Both the position numbers and the translations under genes were made by a program. 64,000 nucleotides of DNA from CAVVKW01 sp963749035 (GTDB lineage: Bacteria > Verrucomicrobiota > Verrucomicrobiia > Chthoniobacterales > JAATET01): positions 372,001 to 436,000 of the forward strand of contig CAVVKW010000002.1 in NCBI GenBank assembly GCA_963749035.1. The letters are read 5' to 3'. The notes under the pieces are model-generated. The model made no database searches and was not told where the DNA came from. It worked only from the letters and a program-made list of their open reading frames with translations. The number at the start of each line of letters is the position of its first letter. Position 1 is the stretch's first letter. Shown here in pieces: positions 54,374 through 63,209 of this stretch.

Positions 54374-54422
54374 CTATCCGCTATCGGATGCATGGCAAGG
54401 ATAAATATCCGATAACGGATAG
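54374..54422. promoter_or_regulatory. Large palindrome upstream of the XRE regulator (probable operator)
   Basis: Arms CTATCCGCTATCGGAT (54374-54389) and ATCCGATAACGGATAG (54407-54422) are complementary at 15 of 16 positions across a 17-nt spacer. Each arm itself contains TATCCG and CGGAT in opposite orientations. It lies 33 nt before the XRE gene and about 60 nt upstream of the divergent protease, placing it where a repressor would act on both. Confidence 0.6.
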
Positions 54423-54455
54423 GGATGGTGGTGAGAACCGATTCACAGTGCGCCG

Positions 54456-54728
54456 ATGCAGAACTGCGTTGGCAAGATCGTCGCGGAGAGACGTCGCTCG
54501 CTGGGCTTCTCGCAGAATGATATTGCAATCGCGGCTCAAAAATTGGGGTGGGACGTGGATGCGTTGCTGATTTCCAAGATTGAAGCCGGCAGACGCCGGG
54601 TCACGGATCGCGAAATTTATTGGTTGGCGAAACTTCTCGCATGCCCAATGGACGCGCTTTTCCCGCCGTTGCCGGACATGCGGAAAAACTTTCTGACAGC
54701 CAATGCTCCTCGCACTGGGAAGAGGTGA
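54456..54728 (+). CDS. XRE-family helix-turn-helix regulator
   Basis: A 90-aa protein consisting almost entirely of a Cro/CI-type HTH: KIVAERRRSLGFSQNDIAIA, ISKIEAGRRRVTDREIYWLA and KLLACPMDALFPPLPD. It probably binds the palindrome directly upstream and controls itself and perhaps the divergent protease gene. Such small XRE proteins are typical of islands and prophages. Confidence 0.86.
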   Translation: MQNCVGKIVAERRRSLGFSQNDIAIAAQKLGWDVDALLISKIEAGRRRVTDREIYWLAKLLACPMDALFPPLPDMRKNFLTANAPRTGKR

Positions 54729-54872
54729 CCCTGTTCCCTATCGGTGGGCTCAGGCAGAAAAGGCAGCGAGGCACGGTTTCAGGAAATTACGTGGTTCATT
54801 GCCATGGAGCGGCAAGGTGTCATATCAAAAATATCACCTCCCGCTATGCGGACACTTGAAACTGATACCAAA

Positions 54873-55319
54873 TCAATTGTGGTTGATGCGAGGCTTCGTG
54901 ACTTTTAGTCGTTGAATCTTGTTCCTCGCAGTCAGCACGCACTCGTGATCGGGCGGCAAGAGCACAAAGCCGAGAGATATATACCAGGACTCTAGGAATG
55001 GCGATATGGCGAGGTCACCCGCAGTAAGCGAGCCGTAGATTCGTGACACCGCAGCCTCATCAGTAAGCCGCAAGAATGTGGTCATCAGCGCTCGGCCTAT
55101 TCCCCTGTTACGGTAGGAAGCTGTCTTTGGTAGACTCCAGGGAATCCAACTGGCGGGCCAAGTTCGAGCAATGATCGCCTCATCGAAAACTTGGATCTCA
55201 CTCAGCAAGATCGATCGATCGTCCTGAACGACGCACCAGAGATACCCGACCTTCAGAGATCCGCACGTGGCGTCAAGATATCCCTCTTCAAGGCTGCCCG
55301 CGATATGGATCTCAGTCAC
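54873..55319 (-). CDS. GNAT-like acetyltransferase, last gene of the TIR-HNH operon
   Basis: A 148-aa protein with an acetyl-CoA-binding motif, SYRNRGIGRALMTTFLRLT (R/QxxGxG/A pattern), preceded by strands LKVGYLWCVVQDDRSILLSE and followed by a C-terminal strand pair (ESWYISLGFVLLP). The GTG start at 55319 overlaps the HNH gene by 8 nt, so translation is coupled. Target unknown; in this setting it could modify the toxin-like neighbours or be unrelated cargo. Confidence 0.76.
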   Translation of the reverse strand: MTEIHIAGSLEEGYLDATCGSLKVGYLWCVVQDDRSILLSEIQVFDEAIIARTWPASWIPWSLPKTASYRNRGIGRALMTTFLRLTDEAAVSRIYGSLTAGDLAISPFLESWYISLGFVLLPPDHECVLTARNKIQRLKVTKPRINHN

Positions 55320-56277
55320 AACTACGTTTGATATTTTTGTTATGATATTTTACGCAACGCTCGGATAACGAATGCTTCAGAGTCAGCGCAACCGTCTCCG
55401 TTCCGATGCGAAGCAAGCCGGGCGTGATGAACTCGGGGATCCCATAGTCAAACATGGCATGGTGGTTAGGGCAGACCACGAGCATGTTGTCATTGGTATC
55501 TGTTCCTCGATGAGTTCCTCCCAAGGGTTGAACGTGATGAACTTCAACGTAGAGGGGACCTGGTGCGAATCCGATTGATACGCCGCAGACCTGACATCGA
55601 AAACCGTAGAGCTTCTTCAATGAACGGGACGTGGCGGTGTCGCGAATTATCCTGGTCACCTGAGTTTGAACGCGAGATGGCGGCTCAACTAGGTCAGATG
55701 CTTGTTGAGTAAAATCTCGCGGCTCAACGGATAGCTTTCTCTTCGAAACGCGTGACGTTGGTTCTTCTAGCGCAGGCAGTGGATCAATATCCAATTCCAG
55801 TGACGGGGGGCTCGGGCGGACCTTGGTCAGATAAACAAGATTACGCAGTAAATCCGGGCAATTTAACCTTTTCGCAGTAGCCACCGTGGTTCTCATGTCC
55901 CGCGGGTTACTCGCCGATTCTTTTGTGATCTCAAGGTAGATGGGCAATTTGAATTTTTGTTCCCGGAGTTTGGCCGCAGTGGAAAGGTTCCGATAGGGGA
56001 TATCCCCCATCACAACAGCCAAATCGAAAGCTCCTTTTTTCCGAAATTGAGGAGTTTTCTCAAGAAGCTCCTCCAAGGACACTGGAGTGTTGCCGATTCC
56101 ATTTTCCAGCAAAACGGCAAGAAATGCGCTTTCGGCATTGCGATATTTACGGCGATCAATTTTCTCCCCGTCGTCACGAAGGTGTTCGATGTCGAAGTTT
56201 GATGAGATCGCCAGCACGTTTTTCGCCCCCGCTCCCGCGATGACGTCGTGAATCGTCCGAAGTCTGACCTTTTCCAT
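55312..56277 (-). CDS. HNH endonuclease with unknown N-terminal domain
   Basis: A 321-aa protein. The C-terminal HNH domain is clear: FRCQVCG (zinc Cys pair), YVEVHHVQPLGGTHRGTDTN (catalytic His) and NMLVVCPNHHAMFDYG. The N-terminal 190 residues (VIAGAGAKNVLAISSNFDIE, FDLAVVMGDIPYRNL) are not recognised and may be a sensor. It lies 17 nt after the TIR gene and overlaps the GNAT gene, so the three form one operon. A DNA-cutting effector or a modification-dependent restriction nuclease is plausible. Confidence 0.8.
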   Translation of the reverse strand: MEKVRLRTIHDVIAGAGAKNVLAISSNFDIEHLRDDGEKIDRRKYRNAESAFLAVLLENGIGNTPVSLEELLEKTPQFRKKGAFDLAVVMGDIPYRNLSTAAKLREQKFKLPIYLEITKESASNPRDMRTTVATAKRLNCPDLLRNLVYLTKVRPSPPSLELDIDPLPALEEPTSRVSKRKLSVEPRDFTQQASDLVEPPSRVQTQVTRIIRDTATSRSLKKLYGFRCQVCGVSIGFAPGPLYVEVHHVQPLGGTHRGTDTNDNMLVVCPNHHAMFDYGIPEFITPGLLRIGTETVALTLKHSLSERCVKYHNKNIKRSCD

Positions 56278-56294
56278 CGGGCTTGCGGCAGATC

Positions 56295-57137
56295 TCAGAC
56301 CAACTTGGCCGCCTTCATCTCCGCTTGGATTTCACGATATTTTTCCCCGATGTTGTCCCGGAATTGCACCCGATTCACCCCATCGAAATCCGAATGAATC
56401 CTCACATCGTCCTGAAGCAGAATTAAAACTCGTTCCTTGCCGATCCGCCCAACGAACCATCCTGTCTCGAAGCCTACGTTCGGACGGGCCTGAGCGTAAC
56501 TTGCTCCGGCCTTCGTGGTCACAAGATCGTCCGCGGTGAACAATGCAATCGCAAAGCTGCACGTCTGAGCGTGTGCTTCATACTTATCGATCGTTGTCGC
56601 TGACTGGCCCGGTTGCTCAAGCAGCACCACTGGGTTCAAATCCAAGTCGCGGACCATATCGGCAAGGCGCCTCAAATTCAGTTCATCGTGGCCGTGAATC
56701 AGGAAGACGCTTGAATTGGCCGGAAACAACGACTTGCTCGAAGTTGTCACGACAGATCGGGAACCGCTGGTTATCCGAAAAGTGCCAATCAAATGATCGA
56801 CCTGCTCAATGGCGGCGAGAAATCCCTCTTGCGTCAGCGGTTCGTGCCTCACCTCCCGGATCCAGTTTTGCAGGCCGAAAATCAGCGGACTTGTGGAGCC
56901 GTAGATCGCCGTCAGATGCAATCTAACCCGCGTGATCCACTGAATTTGGATGGATTTCTGCCACCGACCAGCGGCGACAGCCTCCTTTATTTTGGCATTG
57001 GTTTGCTCGAGTTTTTCGAGAATGCATGGTTGAGGTGCGGTCACAGAACCGGCGGGAAGCAGGCTTTCGAGCATTTCGGCCGTAATCGCAGGTTCGTTGC
57101 CGGGTGCGGAAAAATAGTCGAAAGGATTACCAGCCAT
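56295..57137 (-). CDS. TIR-domain protein of the CAP12/Pycsar-effector type (PF10137-like)
   Basis: A 280-aa protein. Residues about 1-150 are helical (ILEKLEQTNAKIKEAVAAGR) and unrecognised. Residues about 155-270 match the nucleotide-binding TIR group found as effectors in CBASS and Pycsar systems: VFLIHGHDELNLRRLADMVR, VVLLEQPGQSATTIDKYEAH, FAIALFTADDLV and NVGFETGWFVGRIGKERVLI, which carries the conserved Glu expected of a TIR NADase. No cyclase gene is nearby, so activation would have to come from another signal, possibly via its own N-terminal domain or the HNH partner. Confidence 0.84.
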   Translation of the reverse strand: MAGNPFDYFSAPGNEPAITAEMLESLLPAGSVTAPQPCILEKLEQTNAKIKEAVAAGRWQKSIQIQWITRVRLHLTAIYGSTSPLIFGLQNWIREVRHEPLTQEGFLAAIEQVDHLIGTFRITSGSRSVVTTSSKSLFPANSSVFLIHGHDELNLRRLADMVRDLDLNPVVLLEQPGQSATTIDKYEAHAQTCSFAIALFTADDLVTTKAGASYAQARPNVGFETGWFVGRIGKERVLILLQDDVRIHSDFDGVNRVQFRDNIGEKYREIQAEMKAAKLV

Positions 57138-57184
57138 ATTTTCGTTTGTATCAGACCTGCGGTTGCTTCGCCAGCCTACCAGAA

Positions 57185-57207
57185 TGGCGAAAGTAAGGCT
57201 TTCGCCA
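57185..57207. promoter_or_regulatory. Perfect 9-bp inverted repeat between divergent genes
   Basis: TGGCGAAAG and CTTTCGCCA are separated by 5 nt. It lies between the TIR operon and the 397-aa gene, suggesting an operator or the hairpin of an RNA; which one cannot be told. Confidence 0.38.
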
Positions 57208-57366
57208 AGCGCGAGTATCGAGTGGTTGGTTCAGCTTCGCCCAAGGCGCATCTGATTACGCATCACTTCCTCAAGTTGTGTCCGGAGCCTCCGTGGGGCC
57301 GAATCCGGCGATTCCAGATTCGATCTCCACGACAATTTTCTCGCAACCTTGCTGATGCTTTGACTG

Positions 57367-58560
57367 GTGCCGGTATACGCAGTCAGTATAAGCGAGATCG
57401 TGGAGTCGTTCGAAAATCCCGCTGAAGAGGCCGAATGGTTCTACAAGGTCTTCGGTCCACAGGACTTTGAGATCGGTCCTATCGAAATGCACTGGCAGCC
57501 CCCTGCTTCCATCGCACTCTACTTGATGATGCGTCCGACCAGCGATGAAGCGATCAGACTTCTCGTGTTCTCTCGGAAGCTTGAGTTTATGTTCGACGCC
57601 TTCGCTAGGCGCTCGCCACGGGATCAGTTCTATTCCCGATTTTGGGGAACGATCGATCATCTCCGCAATATTGCTCCGCGCTGGAGCACATACTTGACTC
57701 AAAGATTCCCCGACTTCGAGAGGGTGGTTTCCGACACGTCGAAATTACTCGCTCCCCCGTTCCGCATGGTTCAAAAGTCGGATTTCAGGACAGCGACTTT
57801 GGCGGAGATCGTAAGGGAGGATCCAGAGCTGATTGATGTTTACGTTGCAGAGGACTGGAATTTTGAGGGGGGAGAAGTTTCGGTGCTGCGGATGCATTCC
57901 GTCGTTTGGCATTCGGCACCGGGGAGGAAATATCTGTGGTTCGAAAAAAAGATCCCATGGACCCTATACCCCGAGGACATTCTGACGTGGTATCACTCCC
58001 TTCTTCGTCGGCTCCCGAAGAAAGTTCGTCCAGAGATGGTGACGTGGCTTCGGCGATTGGTGAGTCACCACCCCGACTACGCACCAGATTGGCAAGACGC
58101 CGGCGCCGAGTGGACGGAAAAACCTCGGATCGCGTTGATATTCGGCACCGTCGATCAGATTGGATCAGCCGCGATATACCACCTAGAACGTTCCGACATA
58201 AGCTCCTTCCTTCGGACGAATGCCGAGATAAAGATTCGCGCAAACTTTCAGCGTCCAGACCACTCCGAGGAGTGGGTTTTCCGCGTTTTTGCACAAAATG
58301 ACAAATCTGCCGAACGGCTTGAGGGCCAGTTTCTTAGCGGAAGTTTTATGCATTTCGGAATTGGACCAGACATTCGAGGGCTGATGGGACAATATGCCGA
58401 CCTCGTTGAAGCAATTGGCCTTTCTGACGATGAGATCCGTCGTTATTGCGACCGCGCGGGTTTTTTCCTTGGCTCTTATTGGGACCCGCGACTGAAGCAC
58501 AAGCACTTCGAATACTATTCGAACGAATATTCGCGGGAGGGGATGACATACAGCCTGTGA
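57367..58560 (+). CDS. Unrecognised 397-aa protein divergent from the TIR operon
   Basis: A soluble, acidic-aromatic-rich protein without signal peptide or TM segments. Segments such as VYVAEDWNFEGGEVSVLRMH, IPWTLYPEDILTWYHSLLRR and FRVFAQNDKSAERLEGQFLS look like an ordered multi-domain protein. The start at 57367 (GTG) may be late; codons downstream (ISEIVESFENPAEEAEWF) are equally possible. Its place opposite the TIR operon makes it a candidate accessory defence gene, but this is position only. Confidence 0.68.
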   Translation: MPVYAVSISEIVESFENPAEEAEWFYKVFGPQDFEIGPIEMHWQPPASIALYLMMRPTSDEAIRLLVFSRKLEFMFDAFARRSPRDQFYSRFWGTIDHLRNIAPRWSTYLTQRFPDFERVVSDTSKLLAPPFRMVQKSDFRTATLAEIVREDPELIDVYVAEDWNFEGGEVSVLRMHSVVWHSAPGRKYLWFEKKIPWTLYPEDILTWYHSLLRRLPKKVRPEMVTWLRRLVSHHPDYAPDWQDAGAEWTEKPRIALIFGTVDQIGSAAIYHLERSDISSFLRTNAEIKIRANFQRPDHSEEWVFRVFAQNDKSAERLEGQFLSGSFMHFGIGPDIRGLMGQYADLVEAIGLSDDEIRRYCDRAGFFLGSYWDPRLKHKHFEYYSNEYSREGMTYSL

Positions 58561-58746
58561 CGCGGCGGCTCCTACGTCTTTGAAGTCCAGCTTGTCGAGA
58601 AGGGTTCGTTGAACTCCCATTTTACAGAGTCAATATCGGAAGTTCCTTAAAGGTATTTATTTGGTCACGACATGATCCTCGCGATGCCTCCCCACTCTCA
58701 CGACAGCCCGCCGCTGGATTTGAATTCACGGCCAACGATTTATACA

Positions 58747-59655
58747 CTAATTTTGGTGGAATTCGTCAAAGTCTGCGAGATTCTGCTTTGCTATTTTTTC
58801 TATCGCCGGATTAGAGCTTTTTCCGGCGGTTTCCAATAGTTGTCTTGCAACTGGTCCTCCCGCCAAGAATGCAGACCGAATCGCACTCATCTGCAAGTCC
58901 TCAATGCCTGCGGACGAGGCTTCAACATTAGGCGCGAAAAGTGTATTCAGAGTCCCGACTAACTTGTCTCTATTCGTTGAATTGTATCCACCCATTTCCA
59001 GGTTGCGCTGCACTGATGCAAGCGCGGCCTCTCGATCATGACCGTTCTTCGAAGAAATTTTGTCACCCACGCGTTTGATATATTCATCTGTGGGGTAAAC
59101 GTCTGTTCCGAGAATAAACTTGCCATCCTTAGGGTCATTAACGGTGCCATGAAATCTCGTCCACTCCTCCGCGCTTTCTGCGATATTTCGCTGAATGATA
59201 CTGTCGCTGCTGGAATATTGGCGCATCCTATCGATTGCCCTTTGAGATCCATTAGCCACAGCAATCAGGAGCGCTAGGCTCATGTTCTCAGCTCGTAATC
59301 CTTCGGCAGTTATCGAGAGGTCGCTTGGATCGATCGTGTTGCCTTGAGAGCGTAGTTGGAGGATTTTCATTTCGAAATCCTTGAAGTCGACTTGTTCCAG
59401 GGCGAGGGCTTCAGCATCCCTTAGTTCAGACGGACTGATCGTCGTCGGACTCTTGCTGATTTCACTCAGCCTTTCGTTGGTTTTCTGGAAAGAAAGGATG
59501 CGACTTTTAAGATTCTCGCCCTGAGTGGATTCTTGACTCGAGGCAGCTTGAGAACCTTCTGATAGGGGGCTTTCCGCCTTCTGCGTAACCGCTATTAGCA
59601 GACCAAGTGCAAGTCCGATAAAAGCTATGGAAATAAGGAGATATCGCAGTTTCAT
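58747..59655 (-). CDS. Membrane-anchored partner of the large HExxH exoprotein
   Basis: A 302-aa protein with an uncleaved-type signal anchor (YLLISIAFIGLALGLLIAV), a Ser/Gln-rich linker and a mostly helical external domain (NMSLALLIAVANGSQRAIDR, MSAIRSAFLAGGPVARQLLE). Its ATG overlaps the stop of the 1185-aa gene upstream (ATGA). Unknown family; by design it may hold or inhibit the exoprotein at the cell surface. Confidence 0.68.
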   Translation of the reverse strand: MKLRYLLISIAFIGLALGLLIAVTQKAESPLSEGSQAASSQESTQGENLKSRILSFQKTNERLSEISKSPTTISPSELRDAEALALEQVDFKDFEMKILQLRSQGNTIDPSDLSITAEGLRAENMSLALLIAVANGSQRAIDRMRQYSSSDSIIQRNIAESAEEWTRFHGTVNDPKDGKFILGTDVYPTDEYIKRVGDKISSKNGHDREAALASVQRNLEMGGYNSTNRDKLVGTLNTLFAPNVEASSAGIEDLQMSAIRSAFLAGGPVARQLLETAGKSSNPAIEKIAKQNLADFDEFHQN

Positions 59656-62600
59656 TCTGGATCCTCACCATTCTTCGTTCTCGCTGCATTGTTCGTAACT
59701 GCGCTTTCCTCGGAAGGCGATAATCCACATTTACCTGCGTTATCGACCTGCCACTGATAGGCTGGATACTCAACTTTTCGATTGAACGCGCCAGTCAACT
59801 GCGCGGGATAACTTCGAAGGTAAAGATTGACCGACTGTCCGCCATGAACATTCTCATGCCCCAAGACCGAGGCGCAGTAGTTTTCGCTTACGAACGCGCT
59901 GGTGTAAAGCTTGCAGGACCGTGAATACCGCGTGCCCGTTAGGTCCGTTTCACCATCTCCCACGCCAGATCCCGCGTAGGAAATTGACCCGAGGTTTGAT
60001 GTCGAGATCGAATACTTCCAGCGCGCATACTGCCACGCCGTTTCATAGTCTCCGTTAGTTGGAGGGTGCCTGGTCTCTCCGGGACCGTGCTGATGGAGGC
60101 TAGTCAGCCATCGGAACACTGGATAGACGAGAACTGCGTATTCAACGCAGATCGGTTCGTCATCTTTCGACAATTCGAGAACGACTCGCTTCTCTTTCGG
60201 AGCCTTCTCATCCTGCGGCTCTTCGAAAGCGGTGTATTTCCAGATGGCATCTCCTTCGGGTAATTTTTCGACGGTTCCTTCGTCCGCGGGTGTGTAGCTG
60301 GGGTTCGTATTCTGATCGAACTCTTTTACCTCAAGGGTCAGATCTTTCGCGATATCTTCCGGGTCGGTTTTGATCGTAATCTTTTGTTCGGAATTTTCAG
60401 CTTGTATGGTGGCTCCGCCCTCTCCGGTCCAAGTTGTCTTCGCCGACACTGCCAGTTGCGTTAATGGATCCGATTCAAAGCTTACCTCGAAAACGATCAC
60501 GGTAAGGGTGAGCTTCTTAGTTGCCGATCCTGAGTTGGGAACACATTCAACCTCGAAGACGACCTCACCTTTTTGTTTCCCCTTGAATTCAAATTGTTCA
60601 AACCCGTAGTGCCAGTCGTGAACTCCACAGCCGGAGTGGCCGGGCTCGACAACGTCGATCGGCGACCCTGAGCTATAAACTTGGTCGTCATGCTTGATCT
60701 CCAAGATTGAGGCGTCCCCGGACTGAACGCGGAGGTAAAGTTTCCCATGGAGATCTCGAGCACTTGGTGTGTTCGTGGTCACAATCTTGTGTTGAATATT
60801 CACTTCCTGAGGACATCCCTCTTCTGGGACGTTTGGATCAACAGGTTTCGGAACTGCCAGGTAGATGGTCCTGCTAGTGCCTTCCTGCCCTCCGGAATCC
60901 TGATGGACTACTTCTCCCTTATCGGCTTCCGCTGGATCTTCACACTCCTCTTCCGACCTAGCAGCCACTCCTTTAGCCGCGTTTTCTTCGCCATCTCGTG
61001 ATGATCCGTCGTTTACCAATTCCTGCAACTGCTCTGACTCAGATGGTTCAAGAGCAACTTCCTTACCTTTTCCCGAGACCTGAGGGATTTCCAGGAGACT
61101 TCCTCTCTGCGCTGAGCCCGGATTCCAGTTCAAAACCGTATCTCCCGTAGCACCGCTATAACCATCTATCGCGATTTTATAGGTTGTGCCCACAGTTGCC
61201 GCGAATTGGACCAAACTCTTGTAATTGCCACCCGAATCGTCATCTTCTGCTATTTGAGTCAGCCCAGTGACATCTGAACCGGTATACACGGCCATCACTG
61301 TGTCAAATGTGCTTCCGATTGTATCAAATTCAAAGTCACCAGAAACAGGTGCTTGCCAGCTATACCAAATTGATGCGCCGCCCGAGTTGTAATGCACAGG
61401 TTCACCGGATTCTTTCGTCGCATCGACGTTCGTGCCGGTCACCGTGCCAGTCGCACCAGAGATCCCCTTGGCACTGGCGAATGCGTCATTAAATTCTTCA
61501 AACGTCCAGTTTACGACAGTTGCTCCGCGTCTGTCGCTCAAGCCAGAGAGAGCAATCCAATAGGTTTCGGTCGGTAGAACAGAAAAGCGGATTCTGCTGG
61601 TCGTAGTCCCACCGTCATTCGTATTCCCGGCAACCGGTGTGAGCGTATCAATTGTAGAACCTTTGTAAGCGGCGAGCACGGTATTAAACCCAGTCCCGAG
61701 CGTCGTGACCGTTAGCTCGCCGCCTTCAGTTGCCTGGAACCGATACCAGATCGATCCGCCTTCATCTTCATTGTTGTGTTTTGGTTCAGACGACTGAGTG
61801 GACGCATTGATATTCGATCCCGACACGCTTCCCGAGTCTCCGGTTAATAGCTCTGCATTTTCGAAGAAATCGTTGGGTGGACCTGTTGCTCCGTCCCAAG
61901 CGAGCCTAGCGTTCCCGGTAGCTCCATTGAATCCCGAGACCGCAATCAAATACGGCGTTCCTTGAACAGCATTCACAACTACCCTACTCTCGAATGGAAG
62001 CGGATCGATCGCTGTCTGATCGTCGTTGGAAGCCACTTCAGAGAGTTGGTCCAGTAACGTCCCAGTGTAGACGGCGAGGACAGTATCAAAATCGCTCCCG
62101 TCTGTTTTGAATTCGAACGCCCCTGACGTTGGCGCCGTCCAAGAATACCACACTGAAGCACCTTGGATCGTGTCCGCATGGCTCGGCTCCGACGCCTGTT
62201 TAGTAGCTCCAGAAGTGTTTTGCTGATATGGTGAAGCAACGCCGCTCAAGGAAAGCGCGTTTACGAACATATCGTTGGCGGGAGCGGACGTTGTCAGCGC
62301 GGTAAATGTCACACTACTCGTCTGGTTGCCCCCTCGAACGGAGGCTGTGATAGAACTCGTTACGCCGATACCGCTTGGCTGTTGATAGAAAACCCCTGCC
62401 TGGCCGTTCCTACGAGTGTAGCTTTCCAGCGTTTGGAATGTGCTCGTCTCACTCAGATTTTCAAGAAGTGCACCCCCTCCGGCGGTGACCGAATAGGTTA
62501 CTGGGACCTGAAAAAGTTTCTCTCCGGTCGACATTGTGATCTCGGCAACCAGTGGCAATGCTAGGACAGTATTTGGTGCGGAAGTTTGGCTATCCCCAGA

Positions 62601-63209
62601 ATATTTTGTGATTTCAGGTAGCAGAAAGCTGCTGCCATCAGTGGGGTCCGTCTGCTGAATGAATTCTTGAGTGTCCGAATTTCCATCGCTGTCAGAGTCT
62701 TTGGACGAATCAGATGTTCCAAGGAGCCCTTCCTCATACGCATCGAGCGAGTCTTCGTCCAAATCCGCAGACCCCAGCGCAGCTACACGCCAAAACTCAC
62801 GATCAGAAGTGCTCAGGGTGAGAGGAAGCGATATTCCGGCATTAGTTCCGATAATACTCGAACCGACCAAGTCCCATGGAGGAAGGAGCGTCTCCGAATG
62901 CTGAAGACCATACTGAATGCCCAATACGCCGAACCAGTTGATATTTGGCCCAGAGTCGGAGAAATTCGTGGCGAATCGTGACAGCGGTGACCGCCAGTCC
63001 GTTCCGGCTATCGACTCTTCAAACCCTGACGCTCCGTCTCCGTCGAAATCACTGGACGGGAGGAAAGTCTCCGTAGATGGCGGCGGGTAGTTTGCCTCGT
63101 AAACGTCTGAAACGCCATCTGAGTTCAGGTCCAGCGATAAAAGGCTCGCCAACGGGAAAACCGTCGTCAAAAAGATAACCAGACCTCGTTTCGCGATTGG
63201 AAAGTTCAT
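59652..63209 (-). CDS. Large secreted multi-domain protein with C-terminal HExxH motif
   Basis: 1185 aa with a signal peptide (GLVIFLTTVFPLASLLSLDL). Calcium-type spacers come first (DLNSDGVSDVYE, DFDGDGASGFEE, DSDSDGNSDTQE). Three tandem beta-sandwich repeats of pre-peptidase (PPC) style follow, near residues 315-690, each with SVWYSW/SIWYRF, FDTVLAVYTG and a final IAVSG/IALSG/IAIDG. An acidic linker and Ig-like parts lead to a C-terminal domain with SVLGHENVHGGQSVN, an HExxH zinc motif suggesting a metallopeptidase. The third ligand and the catalytic fold were not established. Confidence 0.76.
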   Translation of the reverse strand: MNFPIAKRGLVIFLTTVFPLASLLSLDLNSDGVSDVYEANYPPPSTETFLPSSDFDGDGASGFEESIAGTDWRSPLSRFATNFSDSGPNINWFGVLGIQYGLQHSETLLPPWDLVGSSIIGTNAGISLPLTLSTSDREFWRVAALGSADLDEDSLDAYEEGLLGTSDSSKDSDSDGNSDTQEFIQQTDPTDGSSFLLPEITKYSGDSQTSAPNTVLALPLVAEITMSTGEKLFQVPVTYSVTAGGGALLENLSETSTFQTLESYTRRNGQAGVFYQQPSGIGVTSSITASVRGGNQTSSVTFTALTTSAPANDMFVNALSLSGVASPYQQNTSGATKQASEPSHADTIQGASVWYSWTAPTSGAFEFKTDGSDFDTVLAVYTGTLLDQLSEVASNDDQTAIDPLPFESRVVVNAVQGTPYLIAVSGFNGATGNARLAWDGATGPPNDFFENAELLTGDSGSVSGSNINASTQSSEPKHNNEDEGGSIWYRFQATEGGELTVTTLGTGFNTVLAAYKGSTIDTLTPVAGNTNDGGTTTSRIRFSVLPTETYWIALSGLSDRRGATVVNWTFEEFNDAFASAKGISGATGTVTGTNVDATKESGEPVHYNSGGASIWYSWQAPVSGDFEFDTIGSTFDTVMAVYTGSDVTGLTQIAEDDDSGGNYKSLVQFAATVGTTYKIAIDGYSGATGDTVLNWNPGSAQRGSLLEIPQVSGKGKEVALEPSESEQLQELVNDGSSRDGEENAAKGVAARSEEECEDPAEADKGEVVHQDSGGQEGTSRTIYLAVPKPVDPNVPEEGCPQEVNIQHKIVTTNTPSARDLHGKLYLRVQSGDASILEIKHDDQVYSSGSPIDVVEPGHSGCGVHDWHYGFEQFEFKGKQKGEVVFEVECVPNSGSATKKLTLTVIVFEVSFESDPLTQLAVSAKTTWTGEGGATIQAENSEQKITIKTDPEDIAKDLTLEVKEFDQNTNPSYTPADEGTVEKLPEGDAIWKYTAFEEPQDEKAPKEKRVVLELSKDDEPICVEYAVLVYPVFRWLTSLHQHGPGETRHPPTNGDYETAWQYARWKYSISTSNLGSISYAGSGVGDGETDLTGTRYSRSCKLYTSAFVSENYCASVLGHENVHGGQSVNLYLRSYPAQLTGAFNRKVEYPAYQWQVDNAGKCGLSPSEESAVTNNAARTKNGEDPE

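Noticed and set aside
56793..57425. 210-codon plus-strand ORF over the TIR gene
   Set aside because: Mostly antisense to the TIR coding region and without any recognisable or ordered sequence.
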